DNA of 64,000 nt from Nitrosovibrio sp. Nv6 (GCF_900110495.1 NZ_FODX01000001.1:186001-250000), one strand, 5' to 3'. Shown: positions 44,660-53,982, counted from the first letter of the stretch. Numbers and translations: made by a program. The notes: generated by a model not told the origin, from the sequence alone.

Positions 44660-45039
44660 ATAACTCTAACCGGCAGTAACTTCTTCTATTCTCGTTCCTG
44701 TGTTTTATCCTGCGATCCCAACCTGAGAATCACCTGTAGGGCCATCTCACGAATTGATGAGGCGGTTAATCGCTGATATTAGCTACTTGGCTCCTCGAAC
44801 CGCAGATCAGCCAGTCCCCGATCCTTGCGGTCCAGGTAGGCAGTTGGTATGCTCATCCCTCCAGCTTTAATTCCACGGGATGAAACTTAACGGTCGAGGT
44901 GCTTCGACCGCAATGACAACAGCCCCTGACCAAAAACCGGACTTTATTCCGCAGTATCCGCAGCACAGAAGATATTTTCACTTCCTGACGAATTGCCGGT
45001 AGAGCGACATTGGGCTTACAAGATCATGGAGGAGGCGGG
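44660..45039. other. Intergenic region with a possible gene scrap
   Basis: About 380 bases. On the minus strand a GGAGGG site precedes a 25-codon frame (44856-44779, MSIPTAYLDRKDRGLADLRF then a stop), which resembles the first residues of a radical SAM MoaA-type protein but ends at once. Nothing else is supported. Confidence 0.3.
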
Positions 45040-45963
45040 GTGCCAGCTATTAAAACCATTCTTGTGGCAACTGATCTTTCCGAATTTTCCCATCGCGCCG
45101 GAATACGTGCCGCAATGATATGTTCCGACCTGAAGTGCGGCACGGTCGAGTTATTGACTGTGAAGGAAGCTGGCTTGCCGGATGCGCTGGGGCTTGTCCT
45201 CAAGAGCGCGCCAACCGTAGCTGAAACTGTTCTGGTCGACCGCGCCATGCGAGAACTGCGGCTGATTTCGGGGCAGTTGCACGATAATTATGGTATCCAC
45301 TGTACCAATAACGTCAAGTTCGGGCGGCCCGTTGAGGAAATTGTTGCAAGGGCAGACGAGTTATCTGCTGAATTAACGGTTATCGGTGCGCACGGGGGCA
45401 ACTTCTTTACCGACCTTTTTCTCGGCAACACTGCCGATAAATTGGCGCGCATGAGTAAAACCCCAATGTTACTGGTGAAAAACCAGAGCATGAAGGCCTA
45501 TCGTCAGGTATTGGTTCCGGTCGATTTTTCTGAAAATTCGCGACGTGCCGCCCACATGGCCCTAAACATTGCGCCTGATGCACATATCACTTTTCTGCAT
45601 GTGTTTGATGTGGTGCTGGAAGAGCAAATGCAGTATGTAAATGTCGCCCATGACATCATTCATGAACATCATGTTAAAGCTGGTGAAGACGCCAGGCGGG
45701 AATTAAATCAGTTCATAGCGGATCTTGAGGCCGGCTCCCGCTCATTTTTCCGTGTCGTCAAATTCGGCCATCCTGGACACGTTATTTGTGACCATGCCAA
45801 ATCAATGAAACCGGATCTGATCGTGCTGGGAAAGCATGGAAAGTCCCGTTTCGAGGAACTGTTGCTGGGGAGCGCCTCGCGACATGTCATGGAGCAATGC
45901 TTTTGCGACGTTCTGATTGTTCCCGCGCCGGTCTGGATGGAACCGGGCGAGATAGGCTTGTAA
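45040..45963 (+). CDS. Tandem universal stress protein (two UspA domains)
   Basis: The 307-residue protein contains two UspA domains. The first (IKTILVATDLSEFSHRAGIR) ends in an altered nucleotide motif GAHGGNFFTDLFLGN, where the usual G-S/T is G-N. The second (RQVLVPVDFSENSRRAAHMA) has the full ATP-binding motif GKHGKSRFEELLLGSAS. Two-domain USPs act in the cytoplasm in stress survival; one active and one altered site is common. The GTG at 45040 is chosen because GGAGGAGG lies just upstream and the protein then begins as usual. Confidence 0.9.
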   Translation: MPAIKTILVATDLSEFSHRAGIRAAMICSDLKCGTVELLTVKEAGLPDALGLVLKSAPTVAETVLVDRAMRELRLISGQLHDNYGIHCTNNVKFGRPVEEIVARADELSAELTVIGAHGGNFFTDLFLGNTADKLARMSKTPMLLVKNQSMKAYRQVLVPVDFSENSRRAAHMALNIAPDAHITFLHVFDVVLEEQMQYVNVAHDIIHEHHVKAGEDARRELNQFIADLEAGSRSFFRVVKFGHPGHVICDHAKSMKPDLIVLGKHGKSRFEELLLGSASRHVMEQCFCDVLIVPAPVWMEPGEIGL

Positions 45964-46041
45964 CTGGGGAGCGGCATTCCCGGTAGGCCAGCGTATACGG
46001 GCGACAATAGGCGAAGCACATGCACTGTTTCCGAATTTCCG

Positions 46042-47229
46042 TCAATCAGAATTGATTTCCAGCGCGATAAACTGGGTCAACTGGTGCTTGTTGAAGTTGT
46101 CGTCGGCGACCAGGACAATCGTGTTTTTGCCATTAAACCTTGGACCCAGGGTGATGCCTTCGATATTGCCTAGCGCCAGCGCGGAGCCATCCTTATTTTT
46201 GACTTGCGATAAATCAACCAGGAGCGTTTTTCTTACGGGCCGAATGCTTTGACGCGCAAGAGACTCCACGCCGGAAACGTCGGTAGCATCCCGCGCGTCG
46301 GCATAATACAGTCGGACGGTAAAACCGGTTGAGGCGCCGCCGGGTATGACCGCATCCAAAGCGAAGGAACGTTCGATAGTAATGAACTGGCGGTCTCCGA
46401 TGGCGATGAAGTCTGACAACCCATTGGTGGCGAAACCTCCAAGCGTGGCGGTGACGAAAGCAACCGGTTCGATATAATAAATATATTCCGCGCCCGATTT
46501 TCCGCTTGCAATGTCGAACGACAGGATGCGCGAGCGGGAACCGGTGAGAATGGTGGCAGGCGGGGAGTCCTGAACCAGGCCGTTTTCAGTAGCGGTGTAC
46601 AGAATGGCGCCGTCGACGGAGATTGCAAGGCTCTCGAACGCCAGATTGTTGTATATGCCATTGTCGCCGGGAAGTATTCCAATATTGGAGCCGTGCGGAG
46701 CGTAGTATGAAGGTACGCTGAACTCACGGCTGTGGCTGCCATCGGAATTCATCTCGCGCACCGCCGGACTCCGGAAACCGGATACGCTGCGCTGACCCTC
46801 GTCGCACCAGTAAATTTTATTGCGAGCCGAATCAAAACGCATGCCTTCGGGGTCCACGGAATGTTTCTCGAAAGCACCCCCATCGACCTGTTGAATCGTG
46901 GTTACGGTATGGAAGATTACGCCCGCCATGCCTGGTACGGCAGAAGACTGGAATTGAGACAAGTCCAGAGACAATTCATAGAAGCGCGCTGGACCGGTTT
47001 TGCTGCGATCGTCGCTGATGGTCAGGTAATTGCCGGTGGCAGGGTTATAGTCCAGCGAGGATAAACCCCCGACAATGGTTCCATTGAAGCGTGTCTTGTT
47101 GGGCACGATCTGGTGGCCGATATAGCTCAGGCGGAAGTTGATGGAATCCCCGGAGGCATGGAGGGGGACAGCGGCACTGAAACTTATTGCCAAAGCTGTA
47201 GCCGCCAGAGGAATTATTCTCATGAGCAT
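46042..47229 (-). CDS. Secreted esterase-like phytase-family protein
   Basis: The 395-residue protein has a signal peptide (LMRIIPLAATALAISFSAAV, cleavage near LHA) and the 'esterase-like activity of phytase' domain: GGLSSLDYNPATGNYLTISD, DRSKTGPARFYELSLDL, SVDPEGMRFDSARNKIYWCD, EGQRS, NLAFESLAISVDGAILYTAT, EN. The beta-propeller repeats and Asp/Glu-rich calcium loops fit the family. It may release phosphate from organic esters in the periplasm, but activity varies in the family. It is divergent from the lipoprotein operon at 47309. Confidence 0.85.
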   Translation of the reverse strand: MLMRIIPLAATALAISFSAAVPLHASGDSINFRLSYIGHQIVPNKTRFNGTIVGGLSSLDYNPATGNYLTISDDRSKTGPARFYELSLDLSQFQSSAVPGMAGVIFHTVTTIQQVDGGAFEKHSVDPEGMRFDSARNKIYWCDEGQRSVSGFRSPAVREMNSDGSHSREFSVPSYYAPHGSNIGILPGDNGIYNNLAFESLAISVDGAILYTATENGLVQDSPPATILTGSRSRILSFDIASGKSGAEYIYYIEPVAFVTATLGGFATNGLSDFIAIGDRQFITIERSFALDAVIPGGASTGFTVRLYYADARDATDVSGVESLARQSIRPVRKTLLVDLSQVKNKDGSALALGNIEGITLGPRFNGKNTIVLVADDNFNKHQLTQFIALEINSD

Positions 47230-47308
47230 GGGATTTTCACTGTTATTGAAATTATAGAAACATTGCCACAATGGTCCCCTCAGGCGTGAGCGTCACAGGT
47301 AATACCAT

Positions 47309-48169
47309 ATGATTCGTTTCTCTCATACAAGCGGAAGGTACCTGCAGGCACTGGCTACAATTTTCCTGGTGTCAGCGGTTTCCGGATGCGCCAGTTTCCA
47401 GGAAGTAAAATCGTTTGCGTCGCTTTCTTCGAACGCTGCCAGCCATGACGCGCTTACAAAGGACTATATCGGCGCACTCGACCGGCGCAAGCAGTATCAG
47501 CCGGAGAAATTCCATGCCGGACTGGACGCGCAGAAAGTACGCCGGGAAGCGCAGCGAGCAAGCCTGGATTTGCTCCAGCAATCCGTAACAGATTACATGC
47601 AGGGCCTTAATGGTCTTGCTACCGGCGACGTCAGACCCTACGACAGATCACTCAAGGACCTGAGCAGCGACCTCAACAAGGCAACGCTGCTGACTTATGA
47701 TGAGAAAGAGGCGGTTGGTGCGTTATCGATCATTCTCGCACGTGCAGTGACGGCTGTGTACAGGCTGCATGAAATCAGAAAGCTGATCCATGATGGCAAT
47801 CAACCGCTCCAGGATGTGATCAGCGCCACGCGCAAGATCGTAATGAAGGGCATCATTGCAGATTTGCAGGTCGAATCCGCACTGGTAGGACGGTACTATG
47901 ATAATTTCATGCGTGCGCCGGATAATCCTGTGGAACCTGTCGCAATGGCACTCGCAAAGGAAGTCAGGACAGAAGCACTGGGCCGTGTTAATAGCCGGAT
48001 CCGGAGTGCTCGAAGCTATGACAACGTATTGGAAAAGATCGCCCAGGGCCATCAGTATCTATATGACAATCGGGACATGGTCGGCAACAAGGAGTTCGAC
48101 CGACAGCTAAAGCCCTATGTAGACGAGCTTCGAGCCGCTTACCGGAATTTGCTTGACGGTTCGCCATGA
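47309..48169 (+). CDS. Lipoprotein of unknown function
   Basis: The 286-residue protein has a lipoprotein signal (ALATIFLVSAVSGC, lipobox Cys at about residue 27) and a helical mature part with long amphipathic segments (TKDYIGALDRRKQYQPEKFH, LLQQSVTDYMQGLNGLATGD, DEKEAVGALSIILARAVTAV, YRLHEIRKLIHDGNQPLQDV). I do not recognise the family. It should be anchored in the outer membrane or periplasmic leaflet. The gene for a second helical protein starts 14 bases after its stop, so the two form an operon and may be partners. Confidence 0.72.
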   Translation: MIRFSHTSGRYLQALATIFLVSAVSGCASFQEVKSFASLSSNAASHDALTKDYIGALDRRKQYQPEKFHAGLDAQKVRREAQRASLDLLQQSVTDYMQGLNGLATGDVRPYDRSLKDLSSDLNKATLLTYDEKEAVGALSIILARAVTAVYRLHEIRKLIHDGNQPLQDVISATRKIVMKGIIADLQVESALVGRYYDNFMRAPDNPVEPVAMALAKEVRTEALGRVNSRIRSARSYDNVLEKIAQGHQYLYDNRDMVGNKEFDRQLKPYVDELRAAYRNLLDGSP

Positions 48170-48183
48170 AAAAGAGATAGGGC

Positions 48184-48603
48184 GTGGATAAACTGACATC
48201 GGATGATGCTTTTGAGCTGGGCAACCACTTTCGCGATATGGCAATCGCGCTGGGAGATTGGCGCATCAGGAATCTGTCCTGCCTGAGTAAAGCGCAATGG
48301 GATGAGCTCGACGAGCGGGAAATCATGCTTCTGAATATCGCATCGAGCATATACACCGGTGCGGTAGGTATGATTCTCGAAGATAGCCAGGCGACACTCA
48401 CGCGTTTGCAGTGTAGCGTTGAAAGCGCAAAATCGGCAATCAAGCATATCGCAACGCTCAAGCAGGCACTTGACCTCGCATCCGCGCTGGTCCTGTTGGC
48501 AGGCGCTGTTTACTCAGGCAATGCGACTGCTATTCCCGGGGCAATAGTCGCGCTGGATGACGCTGCCGAGGCCATCGCCGCCTGGGGGCAACCGAGTGAG
48601 TAA
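48184..48603 (+). CDS. Helical partner protein of the lipoprotein operon
   Basis: The 139-residue protein starts with GTG (GAGATAGGGC upstream). It is mostly helical (DKLTSDDAFELGNHFRDMAI, LSKAQWDELDEREIMLLNIA, KHIATLKQALDLASALVLLA) with one hydrophobic stretch near residues 100-125 (ALVLLAGAVYSGNATAIPGA). It has no signal peptide, so it may sit at the inner membrane by the hydrophobic helix. No family is known to me. It is the second gene of an operon with the lipoprotein. Confidence 0.6.
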   Translation: MDKLTSDDAFELGNHFRDMAIALGDWRIRNLSCLSKAQWDELDEREIMLLNIASSIYTGAVGMILEDSQATLTRLQCSVESAKSAIKHIATLKQALDLASALVLLAGAVYSGNATAIPGAIVALDDAAEAIAAWGQPSE

Positions 48604-48964
48604 CTACCTGAAGTTGCCGGTACGCAGGGATACCTTTAGGGAGGTTCCTTTTACGAAATTGCCACCAAGCTCCCTTTCGATGGCAAACCTTGATTGTTGA
48701 CTACAAATAGCTGTAAGAGCCCGGCGTCCGTGTGATCAAAACCAGCCACATGCTATTTTGGAAATCCTTGGATACCGGCTTCCGTCCATATGAACTTGGT
48801 ATTGTTTGGGGTCCCGAATTCGAGGCGGCGGATCAAGTTTTTTATCAGCGGAAAAAATATAAATATAGTTGTTTTTTCTATTTTCTAGCCTATAAAGAAA
48901 GATAAAAAGTAGAAACGCGCGAAATGCAATTAAGCCCATCGTAACCGTCTCAAGGAAACCAATT
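48604..48964. other. Intergenic region upstream of the tyrosinase locus
   Basis: About 360 bases. The part around 48840-48900 is very AT-rich and could hold the promoter of the tyrosinase-linked genes. No gene or clear hairpin is seen. Confidence 0.45.
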
Positions 48965-49708
48965 ATGGAAAAAGTTTTGGAAGTGGTAGAGGTTAAGCTT
49001 GCAGTTCTGGAAAGCTTCCCGCCCAACTTGCGAATTCTCGCCTCTGGTACCGTGCCCACCGGCGGATGGACCAATCCTAGGCTGGAACCCTTTATTTTCA
49101 TTCAGCCGCCGCCCAATGGAATTTATGATTTTGATTTCGTTGCCGATCCCCCCGAAGGATCTGCGACGCAGGTGATTACTCCCATCGAAGTCGCTCATCT
49201 CTGGGAAAATTTACCCGAGGGCGCCAAGGGGGTGCGAGTACATGCTGCGCAAAATTCAAAAACAGCATTGCTGGATGACACCGGTCACCCTGATCGACAA
49301 CCCACCCGTTTTACTTTCAGCGATCGCGAAAACGTCAAGCGCGTCGTTTTTTTTCCCAGAGGGGAAGATCCACGGGGAAAGAGTGAATCACCAGCAGAAC
49401 CGCAGCTTGAATATACAGGCCCCGAAGGCCACGTGATATTCCGTGGAGAAGAGATTACCCAGCAGAAAACGGTACTGGGATCGCTTGTTTCCGTAAAACT
49501 CAGAACCAATATGGCAGACGAGGGTTTTCTGGATTTCGTGCTGGTTTTACCTCCAATCAGGATGGATGACGAAGCACGGCACGAATTCAAAACTGTGGGT
49601 ATCCTCTCGCACGCGCCCTCGGGCTTTGGCGGATTTCCGCCTGGCGCGCAACGCAGATACGAGATAGTGGACCTCATGGGTATCGCTGAATATATTCCTA
49701 TTCTTTGA
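48965..49708 (+). CDS. Hypothetical protein linked to tyrosinase locus
   Basis: The 247-residue protein is beta-rich (VLEVVEVKLAVLESFPPNLR, ILASGTVPTGGWTNPRLEPF, NGIYDFDFVADPPEGSATQV, GVRVHAAQNSKTALLDDTG), with no signal peptide and no membrane helix. It looks like a cytoplasmic immunoglobulin-like or lipid-sheet-type fold, but I cannot name a family. It lies 93 bases before the MelC1-like gene on the same strand, and the three genes to 51177 share direction and a single terminator, so a role in the same process is plausible. Confidence 0.65.
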   Translation: MEKVLEVVEVKLAVLESFPPNLRILASGTVPTGGWTNPRLEPFIFIQPPPNGIYDFDFVADPPEGSATQVITPIEVAHLWENLPEGAKGVRVHAAQNSKTALLDDTGHPDRQPTRFTFSDRENVKRVVFFPRGEDPRGKSESPAEPQLEYTGPEGHVIFRGEEITQQKTVLGSLVSVKLRTNMADEGFLDFVLVLPPIRMDDEARHEFKTVGILSHAPSGFGGFPPGAQRRYEIVDLMGIAEYIPIL

Positions 49709-49801
49709 GTATGGGGTTACGGAAAAGGGTGTCACGCTGAGACGGGGATACAAGAGCAGTAACCGTTCTACCCCTCTCTCTATCTTTATGGAGGAACTGT
49801 C

Positions 49802-50278
49802 ATGGAAAAAAAGAAGGCTCCCCCCAAGGGACACACGGGGAAGGGCAAGGAGCCGAAGGCGGCCCGAAAGCCAAGCGACTCGGCCAGTAATCCGGACACT
49901 TCTGTTTTAGAAAACTACTCGCCAACGGAAGGCGCACAGTCCCACCCGGATTGGGTGAAGAAAAAATTCCCAACCTATCTTGCACCCCACGGCAAGCACG
50001 AGGCCACGAGCGTGCGCGAGCTCACGCATAATGGACATACTATCAAGATTATCACCACCTATCGCGTCGAGGTCGATGGCAAGCCGGCGGATATGCATCT
50101 CTCCGTTGATGAGGATGGGCAGGTTTTCACGCATGCAACGCCATTCGTAACTTATGCTTCCGCGGTGGATTTGATGAAACAGGTTATGGACGCTTACCCG
50201 GATGCGTTTTCAGAATCTGATCCGCATCCCGATCAGGGCCACGACCATGATCATAGTCACGGGGGAGGCCACCAATGA
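49802..50278 (+). CDS. MelC1-like tyrosinase caddie protein with His-rich tail
   Basis: The 158-residue protein starts after GGAGG. The first 50 residues are Lys/Pro-rich and disordered. Residues about 70-140 (ELTHNGHTIKIITTYRVEVD, GKPADMHLSVDEDGQVFTHA, TPFVTYASAVDLMKQVMDAY) follow the order of the Streptomyces MelC1 fold: short strand, VDG-x2, LH-x-M-like strand, DG, then Y-x-T/S and a helix. The tail HPDQGHDHDHSHGGGHQ is a metal-binding His cluster. MelC1 delivers copper to apotyrosinase and helps its folding. Its stop overlaps the tyrosinase ATG by 4 bases, which strongly supports a caddie role. The family match is by eye and only moderate. Confidence 0.65.
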   Translation: MEKKKAPPKGHTGKGKEPKAARKPSDSASNPDTSVLENYSPTEGAQSHPDWVKKKFPTYLAPHGKHEATSVRELTHNGHTIKIITTYRVEVDGKPADMHLSVDEDGQVFTHATPFVTYASAVDLMKQVMDAYPDAFSESDPHPDQGHDHDHSHGGGHQ

Positions 50279-51177
50279 TCCGCCGCAACTTCCTCACTGA
50301 CGCCGATGCTGCTCAGAAGTACATCGATGGGGTAAGAAGGCTTAAAGACCCCGCGCAGTTTCCGTGGCCGGGACAGGAGGGGTTGTCGATCTACGACTCT
50401 TTCGTTTTCTGGCACCACCAGTCGATGATGCTGATGACCCCGCCCACTCAGAGTGACCGTAACGCCGCACACTCGGGCCCATCATTTCTGCCTTGGCACC
50501 GATATTTCCTTATCACTCTCGAAGGATTACTGCGGCAGGCAGTAGACGACACTGAATTCAGGATTCCATATTGGGATTGGAACGCGGACGCGGAACTTCC
50601 CGAACCTGTCACATCGCCGATATGGAGCAACGCCAATCTCGGACAATTTGCCGGCTCCGATTGGCGGGTCCGCCTGGAAATGAGCCTGAGGACTGGTGAC
50701 CTGCGACGAACGGATCGAACGCTGCAACGTGCCCTTGGCGATGCAGGCAGGCTTCCTACCCGGACCGGAGTACGAATGATCGTCCGCGACCAGGCGGCTT
50801 ATGACACTTCACCGTTTAGCTCATCTTCGCCAGGTGGCGTGCGCAACCTTCTCGAAGGCTGGATCGGGAATGAGCGCATTCACAACAACGTACATGTATG
50901 GGTAGGAGGAGACATGTCGTTATCATCATCGCCGAATGATCCGGTATTCTTTTTGCATCATTGCAATGTAGATCGGATCTGGGCCGCCTGGCAGGAGAGA
51001 CACCCTGACGCACCGTATTTACCCGATATGAGCGCGCCGGACACACTCCAATTTCATCGGGTAGACGATGCGCTGTACAGCATCTACGAGGACACTGTCA
51101 CGCCTGGCGATATGGTCGACTACCAGCGGTATTACGAATACGACACGGTTTCCGATCTGACAGAACTGCAAACTTGA
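50275..51177 (+). CDS. Tyrosinase (type 3 copper oxidase)
   Basis: The 300-residue enzyme has the two copper sites of tyrosinases. CuA: FVFWHHQSMM (His47/48), AAHSGPSFLPWHRYFLITLE (His66, His75). CuB: IHNNVHVWVGG (His203, His207) and NDPVFFLHHCNVDRIWAAWQ (His228/229). The WHRYFL and FFLHHCNVDRIW phrases are the classical family signatures. It oxidises phenols to catechols and quinones, giving melanin-like products or modified tyrosines. There is no signal peptide, so it works in the cytoplasm or leaves with its caddie. Its ATG overlaps the stop of the MelC1-like gene (ATGA). A strong terminator follows. Confidence 0.93.
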   Translation: MIRRNFLTDADAAQKYIDGVRRLKDPAQFPWPGQEGLSIYDSFVFWHHQSMMLMTPPTQSDRNAAHSGPSFLPWHRYFLITLEGLLRQAVDDTEFRIPYWDWNADAELPEPVTSPIWSNANLGQFAGSDWRVRLEMSLRTGDLRRTDRTLQRALGDAGRLPTRTGVRMIVRDQAAYDTSPFSSSSPGGVRNLLEGWIGNERIHNNVHVWVGGDMSLSSSPNDPVFFLHHCNVDRIWAAWQERHPDAPYLPDMSAPDTLQFHRVDDALYSIYEDTVTPGDMVDYQRYYEYDTVSDLTELQT

Positions 51178-51197
51178 TCGAATGCCTGACGAAGAAG

Positions 51198-51232
51198 GGG
51201 TGCGTGAAGAATCAAGTTTCACGCACCCTTTT
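51198..51232 (+). terminator. Strong hairpin terminator after tyrosinase
   Basis: GGGTGCGTGAA and TTCACGCACCC form an 11-bp stem with a 9-base loop, followed by TTTT. It closes the tyrosinase transcription unit. The next 320 bases up to 51554 hold no gene. Confidence 0.85.
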
Positions 51233-51554
51233 GACTTTTTGACTGCGTGTTCTAGCCAAGGCTAATTTGTCATCTCCTTAAAGCTCATCGGAAACTGTCG
51301 AAGAAATTGAATGAAGAAAAATCCGTTTTGATCATGTACCCATGATGCTGTCCAGCTTGGGACCGCAACCTCATCTTGGCTTCTTTTAGCACATGCGTCT
51401 TTGCCGCATTTCCGGGGAAAATGGCATTTGCCGCAATATAATCTATCATGAATAAATGCGGCGAGTCCGGCGAAGGACGAAGGAGAAGGGCGCTTCCCGG
51501 CGAATTACACAAAACCCTCCGTAACTCTTTAGTACAGTCAGGAGCCCCTGACCC

Positions 51555-53423
51555 ATGGCATCGCAAACGACAGACATCATCTCATGCACCGAGGCGGGGA
51601 CGCTGCCCGGGTTGTTTGCCTTGCGCATCAAGCGGACGCCTAATTCCCCCGCTTACAGGCAGTTTGATGCCGACAGCGGGAAATGGCAGGCCTTTACCTG
51701 GCGGGAAATGGGCGTACTGGTGGAACGCTGGAGGCGCGCCCTCCGGCAGGAGAACTTCGCTCCCGGCGATCGGGTTGCAGTCCTGCTGCGCAACTCGGTG
51801 GAATGGGTATGTTTCGACCAGGCTGCCATGGCGCTGGGACTTGTTGTGGTGCCGCTTTTCCCATCGGATGCGCAGAGTAATATTGCTTATATCCTGGCGG
51901 ACTCTGGGGCTCGCCTGCTTCTGACAGGGACTCAAAGTCGGTGGGAAACGCTTGCTCCGCTGTGCGCCGATCTGGCTGGGCTGGGGAAAGTGTTATGTGT
52001 GCAGCGCCCCACCGGCAATGCTGATAACGAGAGGGTGCTGAAGGGTGTGGACGACTGGCTTGCGGAAGCCGATCAGTCTGCCAAAGGGGAAGCCAAGGGC
52101 CAGGACGATGGTCAGACTGATATCGATGAATTCCGTTCAGCCGATCCTCGGACGCTTGCCACGCTTGTTTATACTTCGGGCACAACCGGCAAACCCAAGG
52201 GGGTAATGCTCTCACACCACAATATTCTCTGGAACGCGGAGGCAGTGCTCAAGGCCATACCCGGCTATCGCGAAGACGTCTATCTTTCGTTATTGCCGCT
52301 CTCGCACATGTTCGAGCGCACTGTCGGCTATTATGTACCCATCATGGCTGGCAGCAGCGTGGCCCATGCCCGTTCACTCAAGGATCTCGCCGAGGACCTG
52401 AATTCCGTCCGACCTCGAATACTTATCGGAGTGCCGCAGATTTTCGCAGGCATTCGCACCAAAATGCGCCGGCAAGTGGAGGAGAAAGGACCATTCGCCA
52501 CGCGGCTACTCGACTGGACCATGACAATCGGATGGGACCGATTTACCGCCGGGCAGCACCGGCAGGGACAGAAACAGTCCCGCAGGTGGTACCGGTTCGC
52601 CTGGCCAGTATTACGCCCGCTGGTAGCGGAAAAGGTTCTGGTGCATCTCGGCGGTCGGTTACGACTCGCGGTAAGCGGCGGAGGTCCACTTTATGGCGAT
52701 GTTTCACGATATTTCATCGGGCTGGGACTCCCGCTGATACAAGGCTACGGTCTGACCGAGGCCTCGCCAGTCCTGGCAGCCAATCGTCTTGACGACAATA
52801 TTCCGGAATCGGCGGGTATGGCATTGCCGGGGGTTGAAATTCGCATTGGTGATGAAGGCGAACTGCTGGTGCGCAGCCCCGGAATCATGCTCGGCTATTG
52901 GAACAGACCGGAAGACACGCATGCCGCAATCGATTCGGAAGGGTGGCTTCATACCGGCGATCAGGCACGCATTTCGGAAAACCACGTATTCATCTGCGGC
53001 CGGCTCAAGGAAATCCTGGTCACATCGAGCGGGGAAAAAGTCCCGCCAGGCGATCTGGAGATGGCAATCGTCCAGGATTCACTCTTCGACCAGGCGATGA
53101 TCGTAGGCGAAGGGAAGCCCTACCTTGCCGCGCTGCTGGTGCTGAACCAGCGTGAGTGGACGAATCTGGCGAAGAGTCTCGGCCTGAAGGCCGACGATGT
53201 CCAATCCCTCGGGAATTCCGCTGTGCGAGGCGCCGCGCTGAACAAAATAAAGGCCGCGTTGCACAGTTTTCCAAAATACGCTCGTGTTCGCGCGGTGCAT
53301 TTGACGTTAGAACCATGGAGCGTGGAAAACGGCCTTCTGACACCGACATTGAAATTGAAGCGTCCCGAAATGGAAAAACGTTTTGCCGACAAGATCGACG
53401 AACTGTATAGAAAACCTGAGTGA
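51555..53423 (+). CDS. Long-chain acyl-CoA synthetase (AMP-forming)
   Basis: The 622-residue enzyme has the AMP-binding signature LVYTSGTTGKPKGVML (residues about 204-219), GYGLTEASPVLAAN (about 400), the HTGDQARI motif (about 465) with the hinge CGRLKEILVTSSGEKVPP, and a C-terminal domain ending near KLKRPEMEKRF. It activates fatty acids to acyl-CoA with ATP at the inner membrane surface, as FadD15-like enzymes do. The exact chain length is not readable. The start has GGAG upstream. It is a single gene with no beta-oxidation neighbours, so it may serve lipid remodelling. Confidence 0.92.
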   Translation: MASQTTDIISCTEAGTLPGLFALRIKRTPNSPAYRQFDADSGKWQAFTWREMGVLVERWRRALRQENFAPGDRVAVLLRNSVEWVCFDQAAMALGLVVVPLFPSDAQSNIAYILADSGARLLLTGTQSRWETLAPLCADLAGLGKVLCVQRPTGNADNERVLKGVDDWLAEADQSAKGEAKGQDDGQTDIDEFRSADPRTLATLVYTSGTTGKPKGVMLSHHNILWNAEAVLKAIPGYREDVYLSLLPLSHMFERTVGYYVPIMAGSSVAHARSLKDLAEDLNSVRPRILIGVPQIFAGIRTKMRRQVEEKGPFATRLLDWTMTIGWDRFTAGQHRQGQKQSRRWYRFAWPVLRPLVAEKVLVHLGGRLRLAVSGGGPLYGDVSRYFIGLGLPLIQGYGLTEASPVLAANRLDDNIPESAGMALPGVEIRIGDEGELLVRSPGIMLGYWNRPEDTHAAIDSEGWLHTGDQARISENHVFICGRLKEILVTSSGEKVPPGDLEMAIVQDSLFDQAMIVGEGKPYLAALLVLNQREWTNLAKSLGLKADDVQSLGNSAVRGAALNKIKAALHSFPKYARVRAVHLTLEPWSVENGLLTPTLKLKRPEMEKRFADKIDELYRKPE

Positions 53424-53641
53424 TCCCAAATCTGCGTCGGAATGCATGCTTTGAACTGCCCCTGATTACTGCAATACCCAGTGACAAGCTTAGCAAATCA
53501 TTTGCCTAAGGCTCGGTAAACAGCAATAGAAGCAGCAACAGAAGCGGAAGCCACGAAAGCCACAGGCTGCCTATACCGTCCATTAAGCGCTTTCGCTGTC
53601 CGCTTCCGGATTGCGGAAACGGACAAGGGTTTGATCTACCG

Positions 53642-53938
53642 TTACTTTTGTTCACGCAGGCGATCCGCCTGCTCTTCCATCTGATCGGCGCGCTTCTCCG
53701 CGGTTTCGCGGGCTGCATCAGCGGTACGGTCGTTCGTGTGGGTATCCATTCCCGGGCCTTGGTTTTCAATCCGGTCGGCTGTTGCTTCTCCCTGTTTGCG
53801 TGTTACATCCGCTTTTTGTTCCATTGTATCGGCTTTCTTCTCGACCGCTTTTTCCCGCTGGTTTTCTTCCTTGGATTCACAGGCGACAAGCGCAAAAGTC
53901 AATATTGCCGCGGTGAAAACAGGCTTTAGATTGTTCAC
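53642..53938 (-). CDS. Small lipoprotein with coiled coil, copy A
   Basis: The 98-residue protein starts with GTG (GGAGG 7 bases upstream). It has a lipoprotein signal (LKPVFTAAILTFALVACESK; lipobox with Cys at about residue 20) and a charged helical body (EENQREKAVEKKADTMEQKA, TADAARETAEKRADQMEEQA) that is likely a coiled coil. It is the tandem paralogue of the gene at 54424-54720 (same length, high similarity in the first 50 residues). Similar small lipoproteins exist in proteobacteria and may stabilise the envelope; the function is unknown. Confidence 0.75.
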   Translation of the reverse strand: MNNLKPVFTAAILTFALVACESKEENQREKAVEKKADTMEQKADVTRKQGEATADRIENQGPGMDTHTNDRTADAARETAEKRADQMEEQADRLREQK

Positions 53939-53966
53939 GATATGGCCTCCAGTCAATTCCAAGTAA

Positions 53967-53982
53967 ACAGTGTAATCACCAC
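53967..53982 (-). promoter_or_regulatory. Conserved 16-bp element upstream of lipoprotein copy A
   Basis: ACAGTGTAATCACCAC (plus strand) recurs with one mismatch at 54813-54828 upstream of copy B. It lies 29 bases before the GTG here. As both copies lie upstream of similar genes it may be a promoter or operator, or simply part of the duplicated unit. Confidence 0.45.

Noticed and set aside
53506..53583. 25-codon frame with a run of leucines (WLPLLLLLLLLFTEP)
   Set aside because: Too short, no good ribosome site, next to the 3' end of the lipoprotein gene; could not be supported.
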